This document shows, piece after piece, positions 10,834 through 23,300 of a stretch of DNA of 64,000 bases. This DNA comes from Bryopsis sp. KO-2023. Its lineage: Eukaryota; Chlorophyta; Ulvophyceae; Bryopsidales; Bryopsidaceae. The notes under the pieces are model-generated. The model had not been told where the DNA came from, ran no database searches, and saw nothing but the letters and a program-made list of their open reading frames with translations. A program made the position numbers and the translations under genes. Where the stretch lies: the NCBI GenBank assembly GCA_030272585.1, contig BSYQ01000005.1, forward strand, positions 930,001-994,000, read 5' to 3'. Within the stretch, counting starts at the first letter, position 1; every line of letters starts with the position of its first letter.

Positions 10834-13753
10834 TTTTTTTTTCTAGTTATGCAGGATTGTCTACATGGATCTACAGATCTACATAGAAGGAGGATGGGCG
10901 GGGTAGACCTACAGTGGAACATTCTTTCCATCCTGCTTCTCCCTCAACCTTTCGCTGACACAACACAGAAGCCGATATTCTTTTCGTTTTTGTTTTTTTT
11001 TCAAATTGCCCCCCAAAATAACACACCTCGAAGATAGACCTCTCAGTACATCGATCAAGTGTGCGTGAGGGAGGGGCAATCATGTTTTTCGTTTTTCGTT
11101 TTTTATTTTAATTACGAGAAATAATACTCACTGTTTTTTTTTGCTTTTTTCCCCCCCCCCCAATTATGCGAAATAATACTCGTTGTTAAATACTTATCGC
11201 TCGCCGATTCGATGGTCATGTTGTGTCATCCTTTCTTTTTTTTTTCCCTGTGGGGGTTACCTTTCCTCTATCCATGATTGCACTGACGACCCCTCCCAGT
11301 TCGGCGTAAGATGCTGCTTTTGGGGGTGGCATGTCGTGGCTTTGCACATGGCCGGTGTAAATCGGCTGCAGAGTTTTCATTCTTTCCAAAGCGCACGATG
11401 CTGCAGCCGGCAACTCCGCCACATTCGTCACATGCGGAATCACCGCCTCGCTGCCAGCCCCCTTTTTTCATTTAAAAAGAAACAAAAACAAAAATGGTTT
11501 TTTCTTCCTTTTTTTAATCAAAAAAGGAAAAGAAAAAAAGAAAAAAACCATGTTGGTGGTCAACAATTTTCCTATCGAAACTTATCGATCGATTTCTGCC
11601 GTTTTTTCTTTGTTCGTTTGTTTAACGACATCCTGATCAGAAAAAACAAAAAACGAAATGCACAAAATGACACAGGTCGTTCTTCAGTGGGGGTGTTTTT
11701 TATACACGCAAAACTCAGATAAGATGAAGATGCAAGATGAGATAGGATGAGGTGGGTACAACCAATACATATATTTATTTTATTTTATTTTTTACACTAC
11801 GAGACATCAAAAAAATTACGTAAATTAAGAGTTGCCAATGGTCAACTCTACCATATCTTATCTTATATATATATACGTATCTTATACACTAAATGCAAAT
11901 AAAATAATCATATCAAGGTGCCAGAAAAGATAAGACAAGATGAAATAAGATGCACTCACTGTTGCATCGGAGAGGTTCAAATCTCGCTCCCGTCCATCAG
12001 AGCTCAACCTTTGCATCCCACCGAACGCCTCATCATCCGTCGTCTCCGTCTGACCACAACACAATTCAGCATGACTGACTTCATGCCAGCAGATTCAACC
12101 ACAAAAAAAAACCCAGCCCTATCATGTTCGAACGATCGAGTGCTAGGAAAAAAAAAAAGCGTTGAAAAAAGTTCAGTTCGATCCTCACCCTAAGCAGAGC
12201 TGGCGCCCTCGGCGAAACTGCCCGTGGAGTCCCCCGAGACATTCCCTAGAAACAACCGGCAAACCAACCTCCTCAGGACAACAAGATTGAGGTGATGCAG
12301 GCAACACATTTGCTGAATGTAAAACTGGTATCCTGTTGGCGTGTTGTAGCAGCTGCGCAAAAAAATATCCAAACTACTATTATTAACTTTTTTTTTTTTA
12401 ATTTAAACCCATGGAAGCCCCCAGGTTTTCCATTCCTACTTTGAACAAATTCTGCCACAGATTAGACTCCATAAAAAGTTGAGTGGCAATTATGCTTTTA
12501 TTTAACGCTATTATTTTCTCAATTATGTTCCCTCTATGTTCACGATGGCTTCAATTTTCACGACCATAGCGACTCCATTTAAGAATTTAAAAAAGGAAAA
12601 CAAAAGATCGAGGGGATTTGAACAACATACCCTTGCAGATGCCGTTCCCATATGCGACATTGTCATGGTGTGCATCCCTGCCGCCTTCACAATAAAAAGA
12701 CAACGATGTCTCTTTCAGTGCTCAATTTTTTCCCACACCCTCAAAATCACATGCATACATGCATGTAGATGCATGCATGCATCAAATGTGCATGTGTGTA
12801 ACAAAATGGCATCCCTTAACGATGCTGCATGTCATTCAACCAGCAGTGTGACTAGCTTTTTTTTTCTGTCAGACTCATTGAACACGCATGTCAGGAAAAT
12901 CAAATGAACATAACCACCTTGGGAAAATAAACATAAACATAAGCACCATCCTCACACTTTTTGAGATTACCTCATGGTGTGATGTCTGTCTGGCCGATGG
13001 CTCCGCTTCTTCAAGAGATTCGAAGTTTCCGGCATTTTGGTGTGCAGTGCTGTGTCGATGGGCCCTTCTGGTAGGACTTGATGATCTATCAACAAATTCA
13101 AACATCACACCCAACAGGTCAGTCATAAATTGTCAAAAAAACTTTCATAAATTGTAAAAAAACCCGCAACCCATTGTGATAAAAATAGAGATAATATCCT
13201 GCACAAATACAGCCTATGATGTATGAAGTGGTCAATTCGATGCATCCTCTCATAGTTAAGGCTATGGTCCAGAAATTGTTTGCAAAGGAGAGGGAGAAGC
13301 CTCCAGCTGGGAAGGAATTTTCCTACCGACGATGCTCATGCCGGGGAAACCCACCAGAGTATTGACACTGGAGCCGATCAAAATCAACACTCTGGAGTCG
13401 TGCGTCCTCGGTGGACGTACAACTCAAACGCCGTCTATAAAATATCGGCGCCAGTCTCAGCGTCGCGGAGAAAGCCGTCCATTCCCCGCCACAAACTTCA
13501 AACTATATATACGCGCGCGCACATCCATCCACAGAAGAACGAAATCCCACAAGGAGGGGTCGCCGAACCGCTGTTACCTGGACGCCGACCTCTTCCGCAG
13601 CTTTTTGGTCTTTCCATTCTCGTTCTCCTTTCTGGTTTCCTCAATCAACCACTCGATGTATCGCTTCGAAGCTAGACATGCGACGGCCGTGGCCACCACC
13701 ACGCCAAGACTCAACCCTCCGAAGAAGGCCACAGTCTTTCGAGAATCATCCAT
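6384..13753 (-). CDS. AMP deaminase, plant type, complete, 14 exons
   Basis: It converts AMP to IMP and ammonia in purine metabolism. Exons in reading order: 13753-13578, 13434-13327, 13085-12971, 12684-12631, 12245-12189, 12049-11960, 11461-11261, 10591-10424, 9829-9479, 9176-8892, 8437-8228, 8051-7929, 7384-6893, 6650-6384. They total 2697 nt in continuous phase, 898 residues; Arabidopsis FAC1 is about 840 by recall. A membrane anchor lies near residues 8-28, followed by a basic, low-complexity linker to about residue 300. The catalytic part carries zinc ligands in [10 protein letters not shown] (from residue 441), then [62 protein letters not shown], and SLSTDDP near residue 787 with the catalytic Asp pair. 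The run around VDTHVHH and [16 protein letters not shown] matches the plant enzyme almost word for word. Start chosen because it gives the TM anchor and clean phase. The acceptor of exon 7 (11461) has a weak pyrimidine tract. Confidence 0.95.
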
Positions 13754-14584
13754 CGGTCAATGTACGTTCCGTCGCAACGAACCCCCTCGGTTCGATGGGG
13801 TCCGCAGGCGCCGAGCGTTTTTTACTTCCCCACAACGATTCTACATGACAAATCGAAATGGGGACGTTTTAGTGTTCGCTGGAGTAGATTTGTGTCACGT
13901 GATGGGATGAGGTGTGGAAGTGTGTCTCCCCAATTTTGGTCAACAAATAAGATCGAGGCCCCATGTTTCGAGGCCACAGTGCTCCCCCTCCACAAGAGCA
14001 AGCAGCCACCGTTCCCCGACAACGATTTCATATACTTTGCACTCTCTATGTCCAGAAAAAATCCATCTCTCTCTCTATGTATGTGCAACTCGGGAGGGGC
14101 ATGGGGGGGGGGGGGCGGGTACCATTGATTATAAACACAAAAATACAGATGATGTGAACTTCTTTCCAGCCCCTGCCACATTTTAGGTGACGGCTGTGCA
14201 GAAAGGGGGTGCCAAGAGCCACCTTTCAACAGCTGTTTTTTGTCCGATGGACATTTCCCTATCAATCTTGCAAAATGCCCTGCTCCTCACCATCAATACA
14301 TGTCTTTGAGCTAAAGCCACCGTTATCCCTGGTCTCACCCCCCCCCCCCCCAAAATTCAAAAACAACAACAAATAACAAAAACACCTCAATCGTCCGAGT
14401 CCAACCCTCAAAACCCCCAGTCGAGAAAGGTGGCTTTTTCCTCTTCCCTCGTCAACTCTCTAGGACGACGAGACTGGGGACTGGGGGAACACAGACCCTC
14501 CCCCCTACCCCCTTTTATCAACGTCCCTACAGACATTCCCAAAAAGCCAAACAAGCAACAAAGACGAAACATAATTAACGTGTA
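13754..14584. other. 5' flank of AMP deaminase, no gene seen
   Basis: This is the presumed promoter region of AMP deaminase, read leftward. It contains a G run near 14104-14114 and a poly(C) run at 14338-14351. Open frames here show no recognisable domain. Confidence 0.4.
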
Positions 14585-15640
14585 CTACGGCTCCTTCAAT
14601 AGATCACCGATTGTAGTAAACCCAGCGCAAAACCACACCCCCACAGCGAATCCTAGCAGAATATACACTGCCACTTCGTTGGGGACATCGTCTGTGGGGT
14701 GATATTTGTGCAATGGGTATTTCGTTCGGCACCAAGTGAACAGGAGGAAGGCTGCAACAGTTGTGACAATCCCCAGCCAGACTGAAGGGAACGGAGATCC
14801 TATATCAACAGCCACATTTCTTTTCGTCCTTTTAATTCTTAAATAAAGTAAAGCGCGGATGAAAACCCCACAGCCCGGCCACTGTGCCGTCAGACTGCTC
14901 TATGAAATACTATTTGGACAGGGGGGCGGGAAGAATAGCACAAATATTCAAGATTCTGGCAGGACCCAGCACACAGAATAATTAATTACTAATACATGGG
15001 AAACGAACAGAGACAGTGGCAGGTCATGAGAATCTAAAAACTGCTGCTTGTATTTTTTTTTGGGGGGGGGCAGCTCTGTTTTTGTTTTGCACATAAATGT
15101 GTTGTGTTTACACTCCTTCAGCCACAATATCCTTTCTTGCGAACTGCCTGTTGAAAAACAACAGATATTTCCCTTCCTCCCCCAAACTACAGGATTATCT
15201 TTTAATTTATGTACATTATAAAGATGAAGTAAAATATAATAAATCCATATCAAAAAGACCCCAAGTGAATCCTACATGCAGATGAGCGAAGTTCTCGGTT
15301 GAAGAAGAGCAACCTTCCTAACAGTTATCAGAACACCAAAAATATTCCAAAGGACTCCATGAATAAAAAAACTGACTGGGACGCCTTGACTAAGGGAAAA
15401 AAAGAGTGAGTTCTAAAGTGTGATCTGCCTCAAGCTTGGCTTGCTCTGCAGGAACTGCTGAACTTCAACTCACCCACACGGGGTATCGCTATATCCGTAA
15501 CGCCAGCCACCACGCTACCAAGAACGAAGCCAATTATCCCGGGCCCGGGCCCAGTCAATATCGATTCCAACATATGGAGTGGATGCTCAGCCCCGGCAAT
15601 CGAAGCCACACCCGTCCTGCTTCTGTTTTTTTTTCACCTT
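14585..15640 (-). CDS. Tentative small multi-pass membrane protein
   Basis: No family recognised. Three hydrophobic pieces lie in order on the - strand. About 15620-15478 encodes a segment with GIIGFVLGSVVAGVTDIAI and a GTGAGT donor at 15477-15476. About 15400-15310 lies after a good pyrimidine-tract acceptor and encodes VSFFIHGVLWNIFGVLIT in one frame. About 14795-14585 encodes two further TM segments (VWLGIVTTVAAFLLFTWC and VAVYILLGFAVGVWFCAG) and a stop. The phase at the first junction works with a weaker donor (GA|GTTGAAG) but not cleanly with GTGAGT, so exon borders are unsure. The start is not identified. Four hydrophobic segments in one strand and order argue for a real membrane protein gene. 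Confidence 0.4.
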
Positions 15641-15976
15641 CTTCTGAAGCTGGTCAGTGAGCGGGCGCCTTTGCCTTCGAAACTCACTCGGTCTCTGAAA
15701 GTCTGGTATGAAACTTTGGGTGTAGAAGAAAGTGACAAACACACATGGAAATAACAGACAGAAAAATTCTCACTCTTTTTTGTCACTCTTTTGACAAGAA
15801 CGCAGCGAAGACGTCGGAAAATCTGGGGCGGGTTGCCTGTGCATCAGTGTTCTTGTGGAGTTGGAGAGTGATCGGTGTTTTTTTTTTGCTCTATGTTGCC
15901 GGGGCGCCATGGCAAGCGCGAGGAGAACGCCCCGCAACCCACGTGTTCCAGGAAGGGAACCCACAAACTGGGGAAA

Positions 15977-18803
15977 ATGAATTCTAAGTACGACTTCGTG
16001 AAGGTAGAACGATCCGAGACCTGAACTGAAAAGCAAGAAAGGAGTGGAACACGCTTCGGTATTGATGTCTTGGAAAAAAATTTGAAGGGGGAGAAAAAGC
16101 AAAGTTGCTCGTTTTGAGGCTGACCCGCACGATGTGGATTGATTCCCCGAGGTGCGAGTGTGGCTGTCCGGTTCTTTGACCCACTACTACGTTCTTTCCC
16201 GCTACTTGATAAGTCGAATGTTGACGGTCACGACGATCCCGTACGTCAAGGTAACAACACACAGCGAGCTCATCAAATTTTTATTTTTTTTTGTTCTTGA
16301 CCTCCCTTTGAATTCTTTCTTTCTTTCTTTCCCTTCTTTAGTTTTCCTCTATTTGGATTGAGTTGGGCTGTTTTTTGCTATGTTATCGCTCTTCCAGGCT
16401 GTGAAAATCGCACTGGAACTGAAGAAGCATTTGGTGGATAAGCAGTTGTTGGACTTACCACAAGTACGCACATCCCAACATGGTATTCAACTTTTTTTTT
16501 CGGGTTTTTTCTTGTGTTTATATTAGCTCCTTGAAAATTATCCCCTCCCCCCAAGCACACACATGAATCCCCACATGATAATTTGCCAAGCCAAGCAAAG
16601 AAACAAACAAATGAAAAATACTTTTTGATTCGTGCTCTTTATTATCAATCTGTTGTGCATCTTACAGCATTGTATTTTTATTATTTATAGTTTTCTTTTT
16701 TTATTTGAATTATTTGTTTATTAGTATTTTTTATTTTTTTGGGGGGGAGGTGAACTGATGCATTCATCATCACAGCGTTTTCGTTTAACCTCACGATTTG
16801 AAACACAACTTGTAGAAGTCCCTCCCTCCCCCCCCCCCCCCCCCCCAAAAAAAAAAAAAAAAAGAAAAAGAGAAAGTAGCGGTACAGTTTATTGAAGCTG
16901 ATAAGGGCTGTGTTGGTGGTTTGTAAGGATCACATGGAATCCTGCCTGTTCATGATAATGGCCAGCAAGGGTTACGGCCCCCGTTTCATTCAACGCTACA
17001 AGATGATCAACCAGTTTTTCCAGCAACGGAGGCCGGTGCTGATTTTGATATGTGGAGCCCCATGCACAGGTGCGGTATTATCGGGAGTGAGCATTTGGTT
17101 ATGGATTTTTATTGGCTCGAAAAAAAAAATTGCTATGATGTGGCATTGCTGGCTTTAAAACAAAAAACCAAAAAAAGGAGCATCAGGATTAAAAAAGAAA
17201 AAAAATGATCCTGTGCACCGATCGCTGAGCGCTTTTCGGAACTTTGTTTCAAAATTCCCATTGTGGATTGATCAAATTTCCTGTGGCGGGTGTGACCATT
17301 CAGGCGTGGTGACTGACTGGGGAAATGTTGGGGTTTAGGTAAATCCACCCTATCGCAGCAGTTGGCTGCAAGGCTCAACCTGCCCAATGTTTTGCAGACC
17401 GATTTGGTTTACGAGGTGAGGCTTTCATCCCTCCATTTTCGATTTTCTGTTTGTTTGTTTTTTTTTTCGATTTTCGCTTTTTCACACCCTAAAAATAGAG
17501 CAACCCAAACATCCAGGCTGCGATCCGTTCTGTAGCCTATGCAGATGAGTCATATGAATCTTTTCCCCATTGACGGGATGCCTGTGGGAAAACAAAGAAA
17601 GAATGAAATATCTGTTTCTCTACAATGTAACCAAGGAAGTGTTCACACAGAGCCCACTGTTAATTGAATCTTTGAATGGGGTTGGATTCCAAGTGTCTGG
17701 TTGCTTTTGCAGCTTTTGAGAACCAGTGCAGAGAGTCCTGTTCACAACACCCCTCTGTGGCAGCGCTCTGATTTATCAGATGTGGAGGCGGTCAACGAAT
17801 ACCAGCGGGAATGCTGTGTGGTGCGAAAAGGGGTAGCCGGAGAAATCAATAAGGTAGGAGCCGCTCCACACTGCTCAGGCAGAACATACTGACGAAGAAA
17901 GGCACCCTTGTAGATCCTTGTCGTTTCCAGTTTTTTTGGGGGGAAAATGTGAAGAATGTGAACTTTTTTTTTCTTTCTTTCTTTCTCTGAAAGCTGGGTA
18001 AATTGACACTTCGAAAGAAGGTGTGGTGCAGTTTTTTTGGTAAATTCTCTTTCCCCCAACCCCCCCCCCCCCAAAAAAAAAAAAACCACAAAAAAAGAAA
18101 GGATGCTCAATGAATGATTTCTTGGGCCTGGGGGAGTAGCTTTGCCTGTGGAATTTTGCAGGTTTTAGCCGAAGGAAAGTCGATGATATTTGAAGGGATG
18201 CACCTGGACCCTTCCCTGTACATAAGCGATTTCACTGCCCAAGGAATACCCATCGCTCGATCCCCTTCGTTTTACCCGGGGAAAATCAAGATGGTAGGTC
18301 TGGGGGCCACCCCTTCGGAGCGCCACCCTCCTCCAAACCCATTCACTGAAACTTTACCTCAGCACCTCCCTGGCAACACCAACAATTGTGTCGATGTTTC
18401 TGGCTACGGGGTGGAGAGTGAACCCCTTCCGGAAACCCCATTCGCGTCATGCGGACCTCCGCCACCCTCGGACGGAGCCTCCGAAAAGAAAACCCAATCG
18501 GTGGTTCAACGGAGAGATTCGACCACGGAGCTGCAACCTCTGTTCATTCCCATCATTGTGAGTATGGATAAGGCTGACCACCAAGTGGTGGTCCATCAAT
18601 GGTCGTTGGATGTGTGCAAAGAGAACGGGTTGCGTTTCGACGATGTTTTTCGAAGGGTAAGGGGGATGGATAAGTACATGAGGGAAACCTCTTGCGAGGG
18701 GGTTACCGTGGTGAAGGCCGATTTGGCAGGCTTCAGTCAAGCGTTGGACTCTCTCCATGACCACTTCTTGGATTGCGTCGAAGTTGCCATGATGCAACCC
18801 TAG
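15977..18803 (+). CDS. LPA1 / 2-phosphoglycerate-kinase-like P-loop protein
   Basis: This belongs to the plant LPA1 family (P-loop proteins related to archaeal 2-phosphoglycerate kinase), needed for normal phytate accumulation in plants; the exact reaction is debated. Seven exons join in phase: 15977-16003, 16152-16250, 16398-16463, 16928-17069, 17339-17415, 17713-17853 and 18162-18803, 397 residues. The N-terminal part (YYVLSRYLISRMLTV, AVKIALELKKHLVDKQLL) matches the family's ATP-cone-like region. GYGPRFIQRYKMINQFF precedes the Walker A motif GAPCTGKST, which is split by a phase-1 intron. Then follow LNLPNVLQTDLVYELLRTS, VNEYQRECCVVRKGVAGEI and IFEGMHLDPSLYI. A lineage-specific low-complexity insert (about residues 235-310) precedes LFIPIIVSMDKADH and the C-terminal GVTVVKADLAGF. 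The start is the first ATG of a 9-codon exon and gives KYDFVKVRVWL after splicing. A nearby spurious stop at 16140-16142 lies in the first intron. Confidence 0.93.
16828..16863. repeat. Poly(C)-poly(A) composite tract
   Basis: Nineteen C are followed directly by 17 A inside an intron of the LPA1-like gene. The same junction recurs at 18060-18085, 22383-22409 and 26462-26482, and as poly(T)-poly(G) at 15053-15070 and 33246-33262. Confidence 0.9.
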
Positions 18804-20374
18804 TTAGAAAAGGTCCATGTGTGTGTGTGGGGGGGGGGGGGAAGGGGGGGGAAGGGTATTTGTTAATATACAGTTGGACGAGGTCAGGCGAATGATTCTT
18901 GCACTAGCAAAAGCAGACAAGTGTTGTGGCGGGGGTTGGGACCATTAGATTTGAGAAATGGGTGGGAAAAGGAAGTGTTTTTATGACCTGGTGGGGTGGG
19001 TTCATTTTTTGGAACTCTTTTTAGCCCTTTGTTGCAAGATGGTGGGTGGTTTTTGATTTAGTTGGGGAATGGGGGGGGGGGCTTTAGGGAGGTGGTGGTT
19101 GTATATCTGTAATTCTGTTGGCTTGTTTTGAGTTGATTCGACGGCTGTCAGAAAAGGATAGATTTTTTGATGTGGTCCGTGTGGGGTGAAGGATGCTATG
19201 CCGTTGGAGCACCCCTCACACGTTTTTGATTTTTGGATGCTTGTAAACTATTTTTCATTGTAAATCGGGGGAAACAGAACAGCTGAGGAGGCTGCTCAGA
19301 CAGCAGAATGGTGGTAGAATGGGGTCATGCATACTTTCTTTTTTTTTTGTAACATCTACACCCTCAATTGTATTTAGTGTGGCCTACACTATTTCCTTAG
19401 ACGGCCGAAATTTCAGAAAACAGAAAATAGTGTGACCCCGCACACTATTATTCTTTGGGTAACACTAATTCATGTTTGAATATATATCGTGCACTAAAAA
19501 TTGAATTCACAAGTAGTGTTCCCTTAAAAAGCATGAATTGTTCAATTTTAAAGCATTGTTCCAAGAAAAAGTAACCAATCAATACACTGCCAGTTTGTCC
19601 CCTAAAGTGGCGCGGCACAAAACAATCGAAATAAAGAAAAGAAAAACAATCTAAAATAAACACCCAGCACCAGATTTAGCCTTCTTGGTCAGAAGAGCAC
19701 TGTGTTATTACAATTGTGGAAAAAACTGCCACAAAATATACACCCATGTTTTTTATTGATGTTAAGTTTGGATGTTTTTGTTTTCATTGAGTTTTAGATG
19801 TAATTCAAAGAATGAAATATATTAAACATATTAAGGCTTGACAGGTGCGATATTTTAGGTCATATATCACAGATATCACAATGTGATATTTTAAATTAGC
19901 CTGCTCTGTGCAGTTTTTTCTATATTTCTCATTCAATAACACAGATCGACGAATGCCACGTGATTCTGACACTTGAAAAAAAATATTTTTCTAATTCAGC
20001 CGGTGGGGTAATGAACACTCCCAAGTGCGACAATAACCCTACAACAAATGTCGTTTCCTTTGTTTCAGTTTTGAATGACTGTCTCAAATCACCCCGAAGC
20101 GATCGAACGTCGAAATTCTAACCGAAATCATGGAAAGAGAGAAAAAAAATAAGTAAACCAAAAAAGGCTGAGAACGCCCTCCAGAAATAGGCCCGAGCAC
20201 AGAACTGACCCCCCCATGATGAAACACTTCATTTAAACCCTGCATATTTCGGAACGATTTCGATTTTGACAGCCTCTCCATGTTCCCCGCTGCTTTACAC
20301 CCTCCCCCCCCCCTCTGAATCATGCCAAAACGTTGCACACATATTAACAAAAATAACAAAAATTCCACCCAGCT
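18804..20374. other. Convergent spacer, no gene
   Basis: This lies between the 3' ends of the LPA1-like gene and the beta-helix gene. It is G-rich just after the LPA1-like stop (18829-18850, 19069-19080). Between 19375 and 19449 a motif like AATAGTGTG occurs in both orientations, including a 9-bp hairpin at 19426-19449. A second small palindrome lies near 19877-19890. No coding signal was seen. Confidence 0.5.
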
Positions 20375-23300
20375 CTAAACCCCAGTGCCTTGATCAGTCA
20401 TTTCAGCTTCATCCAGCCTGCTGCTCCTTCCAGCTCCCGTAAGTCTGACATTGACTTGGGCAAGTTTGTGGATCACCAAAACCCTGATTTTCTGAAACCA
20501 GAACATCCCCTCCCGGTGCACCTCTCTGGTGGTGCCTCCAGCCAAAAACTCGATCTTCTCATCCATTGCGACATGGAGCCCCCCCCAAATCCTCAGCACC
20601 ATGTGCAAAGAATAGCCCATGTTCATCAACAGGGCAAAAGTCGCCATGGCAATAGTTCCCGCATTCGAGGTGTTCATGTCATTGAAAACGATACCTGAGT
20701 AAAACGTTATGGCAGACATGAAGATGGAGAACATTTCCATATGGTTGAAATCCATCAGCTCCATGATCGTCCAATTCGACAGGAACCCCCCACACTTTTT
20801 CGTTCGAATTTCACGATAAGGTCGACACAGGTTTTGTAAAAACAGCGCCAACATCAGCACCCCCAACACCAACACGGCTTGGAGGTTAGGGCCAAGGGGG
20901 TATGCATACACCACCGCCGCCCCGATGAGAGCTTTCCTCAAGGTCACCAAGACTTCCCAATAAATTGTGTACCGCCCGGTGCGGTACACCCGGTACAGAA
21001 ACCCGTACCGCAACAAAAACTGCTTCTCGTTGACTCTGCTCCGATTGAATGCCAAGAGGCCAATGATAAAAAATATGAACCCTGCCGAGAAAAACAGCAA
21101 CCCCAGAATGCCAAAAACACCGGTGGCCGTGTGCTCTGCTTGAAAGCACACCAACTCGGTGTCTTCCCCCCAGACTTGCCCCCCCGCTACGGCATTGAAA
21201 TCTCGATTGGGGTTGTTCAAGGAAACCTTGTTTTCGTCATCATCGATGTCCAAACAATTGACTGTACGCATGAGTTCCTCCGTCACTCCATTGTATGAAA
21301 AGAACACCACGGTAATTGTTATTATGATAATGTATGTTTTCAGTGTGCTAGCTGCTTCCATAGGCATTCCTTTCATGCTCTGCACGCACCGCATGGCCAC
21401 CCAGCTGATGATCCAAACGACAAGGAAGAAAATCAACAGTATCACCGGAAACACGATTCGCAGCCATATGGCCAGAATCGAGGTGGGGATGTCATATTTC
21501 GAAGTTTGATCCATGCTGCAGTCAAAAGGAACGAAGGTAGATCCGTTTGAAATGCCAGTGAAAAACTCTGAGCAAAAACACACGAACATAGAAAGAAACG
21601 ATTCAATAAGAATGTGGGGCGCATTTTTTCGGACAAGCAATATATTTCCAACCGAGATGGTTTTTTGATTCGGCATCCACTCAGGATCGAATCCTGATCT
21701 GTGCAAAATTCGAAAGGGTTGGATATTGGTCTCAAGGCAAAACAAGTGGGGGATTTGTTTGATTTTGGTGTTGAAAATACAAATAAGAATAAAACTTTTT
21801 CCACCTTGAACTGTGAGGAGCCCCTTCAGGACTCTGTTCCAAGACAGGTCAATCGTGACAGCCAAGCTGGTAACTTGCAGATAGTTGATAAAAATCTGTG
21901 AATTGAAAACACAAACTTTTTAGGGCCGGATTCGTGGCGGACTCTGAAAGACAAAGAGAGGAAGAGAAATTCTGAAGTACAATATCGTCACTAAAAAAAA
22001 AATTAAAAGAAAAAAAAAATCTGCTGCTTGAAAGAAAAAAAGGTTAAGAATTCTTGTCAAGATGGTGAAAGCAAGCAGGGGTTTAATTTCTGACCTTCAG
22101 CGTTTCAGTCAGATTTTCAGAAGCCTCGACGTAGTCAGGGATCGATTCTTCAGGGATTTGCTGGCCACTTCTTGTCATTCGGGGAGGACCTTCATGACAA
22201 AAAACACATCCCAACAAGTATGTCGAGCCGAGAGGGTGCAAAACGCTGGAATTTTTATGAATAAAGTGTTTTGTTCTGGACCAAAGCAGCATGCAACCTA
22301 CTGACCTCATGGAAAAAACGGGAAAAAAAAACAGAACTAGTACCACCCAAGATTTTGATTTGCGGGAATCATCTTACTAAATCCCCCCCCCCCCAAAAAA
22401 AAAAAAAAACACCCACCAGAAACGACTAAAAACATGCAAAAATCACCATGACATACATCGTGCCAACCCATTTCTGATTTTTCTTTTTCAGAATGAGCTC
22501 CAAAGGATCATCAGTGTCTGTTTATGAATGCGACTCCAATTCCATTTTTTTTTTTTTTTCAATTTTGTTCAATTGTATGACAGACACTCCAGCAGAACTT
22601 ACCATCCCTGGACTCCCGGATCGTTCGGGGGTTTCGATGTCTGACCTCGAAAGCATTCTGGAAATACCTTTTGCTGTTGAATATTTCGAACAAAACCAAC
22701 AGAGAAGACCACAACGCCCCCAAGAAAATGAGAAAACCCGTCAATGAACTCCCACTGCATTTGACACATCTTCCTCCTGGCAGATGCCCATAGTCGTCTT
22801 GACAAGAACCGCACAGCCTTCCCTTGTAACCCTGAAAACAGAAATCAGGCAACTTTTAATTATTAATTCAAATATTGACTGATATTAAAATGTTTTTTTT
22901 TTTCTTTTTTCTCGGGTCGAGCTGTAGTGTTTCAGCTTTCAGCAAAGCATCCCAGAGTTTTTAGCTAAAATCATGAAATTAAAAAGAGAACTTTTCAATA
23001 AAACAAGCTCACATACACATTACAAATTATTTTAAAATATTATTATTCAACCTCCCTCCCCCCTTTTTTTTTCCCCCTCCTGATTTAGAGTCTTGCAAGT
23101 TGTTGCAGCCAAACCATGGATTCACCCTTGAAAAAAAACAGCATCATGTGAATTCTGTCCGCTGATTCTGTTTTCCAAACCTGGAATATCCAAAGCTAAC
23201 CGGCATCTGGTTGAAAAAAAAAAAAAAAAAAAAACACCACCCCAGCATGAAGCCTTACCGGCCTGCACTGTTTGTAAACATCATTTTCGACAGGTTCATT

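Noticed and set aside
11000-11045. 15-nt exon candidate in the AMP deaminase gene
   Set aside because: Exons 7 and 8 already join in phase 0 without it, and its acceptor is poor.
16131-16151. Apparent 18-nt intron or in-frame stop before exon 2 of the LPA1-like gene
   Set aside because: A first exon at 15977-16003 with a normal GT donor explains the start, so the stop lies in an ordinary intron.
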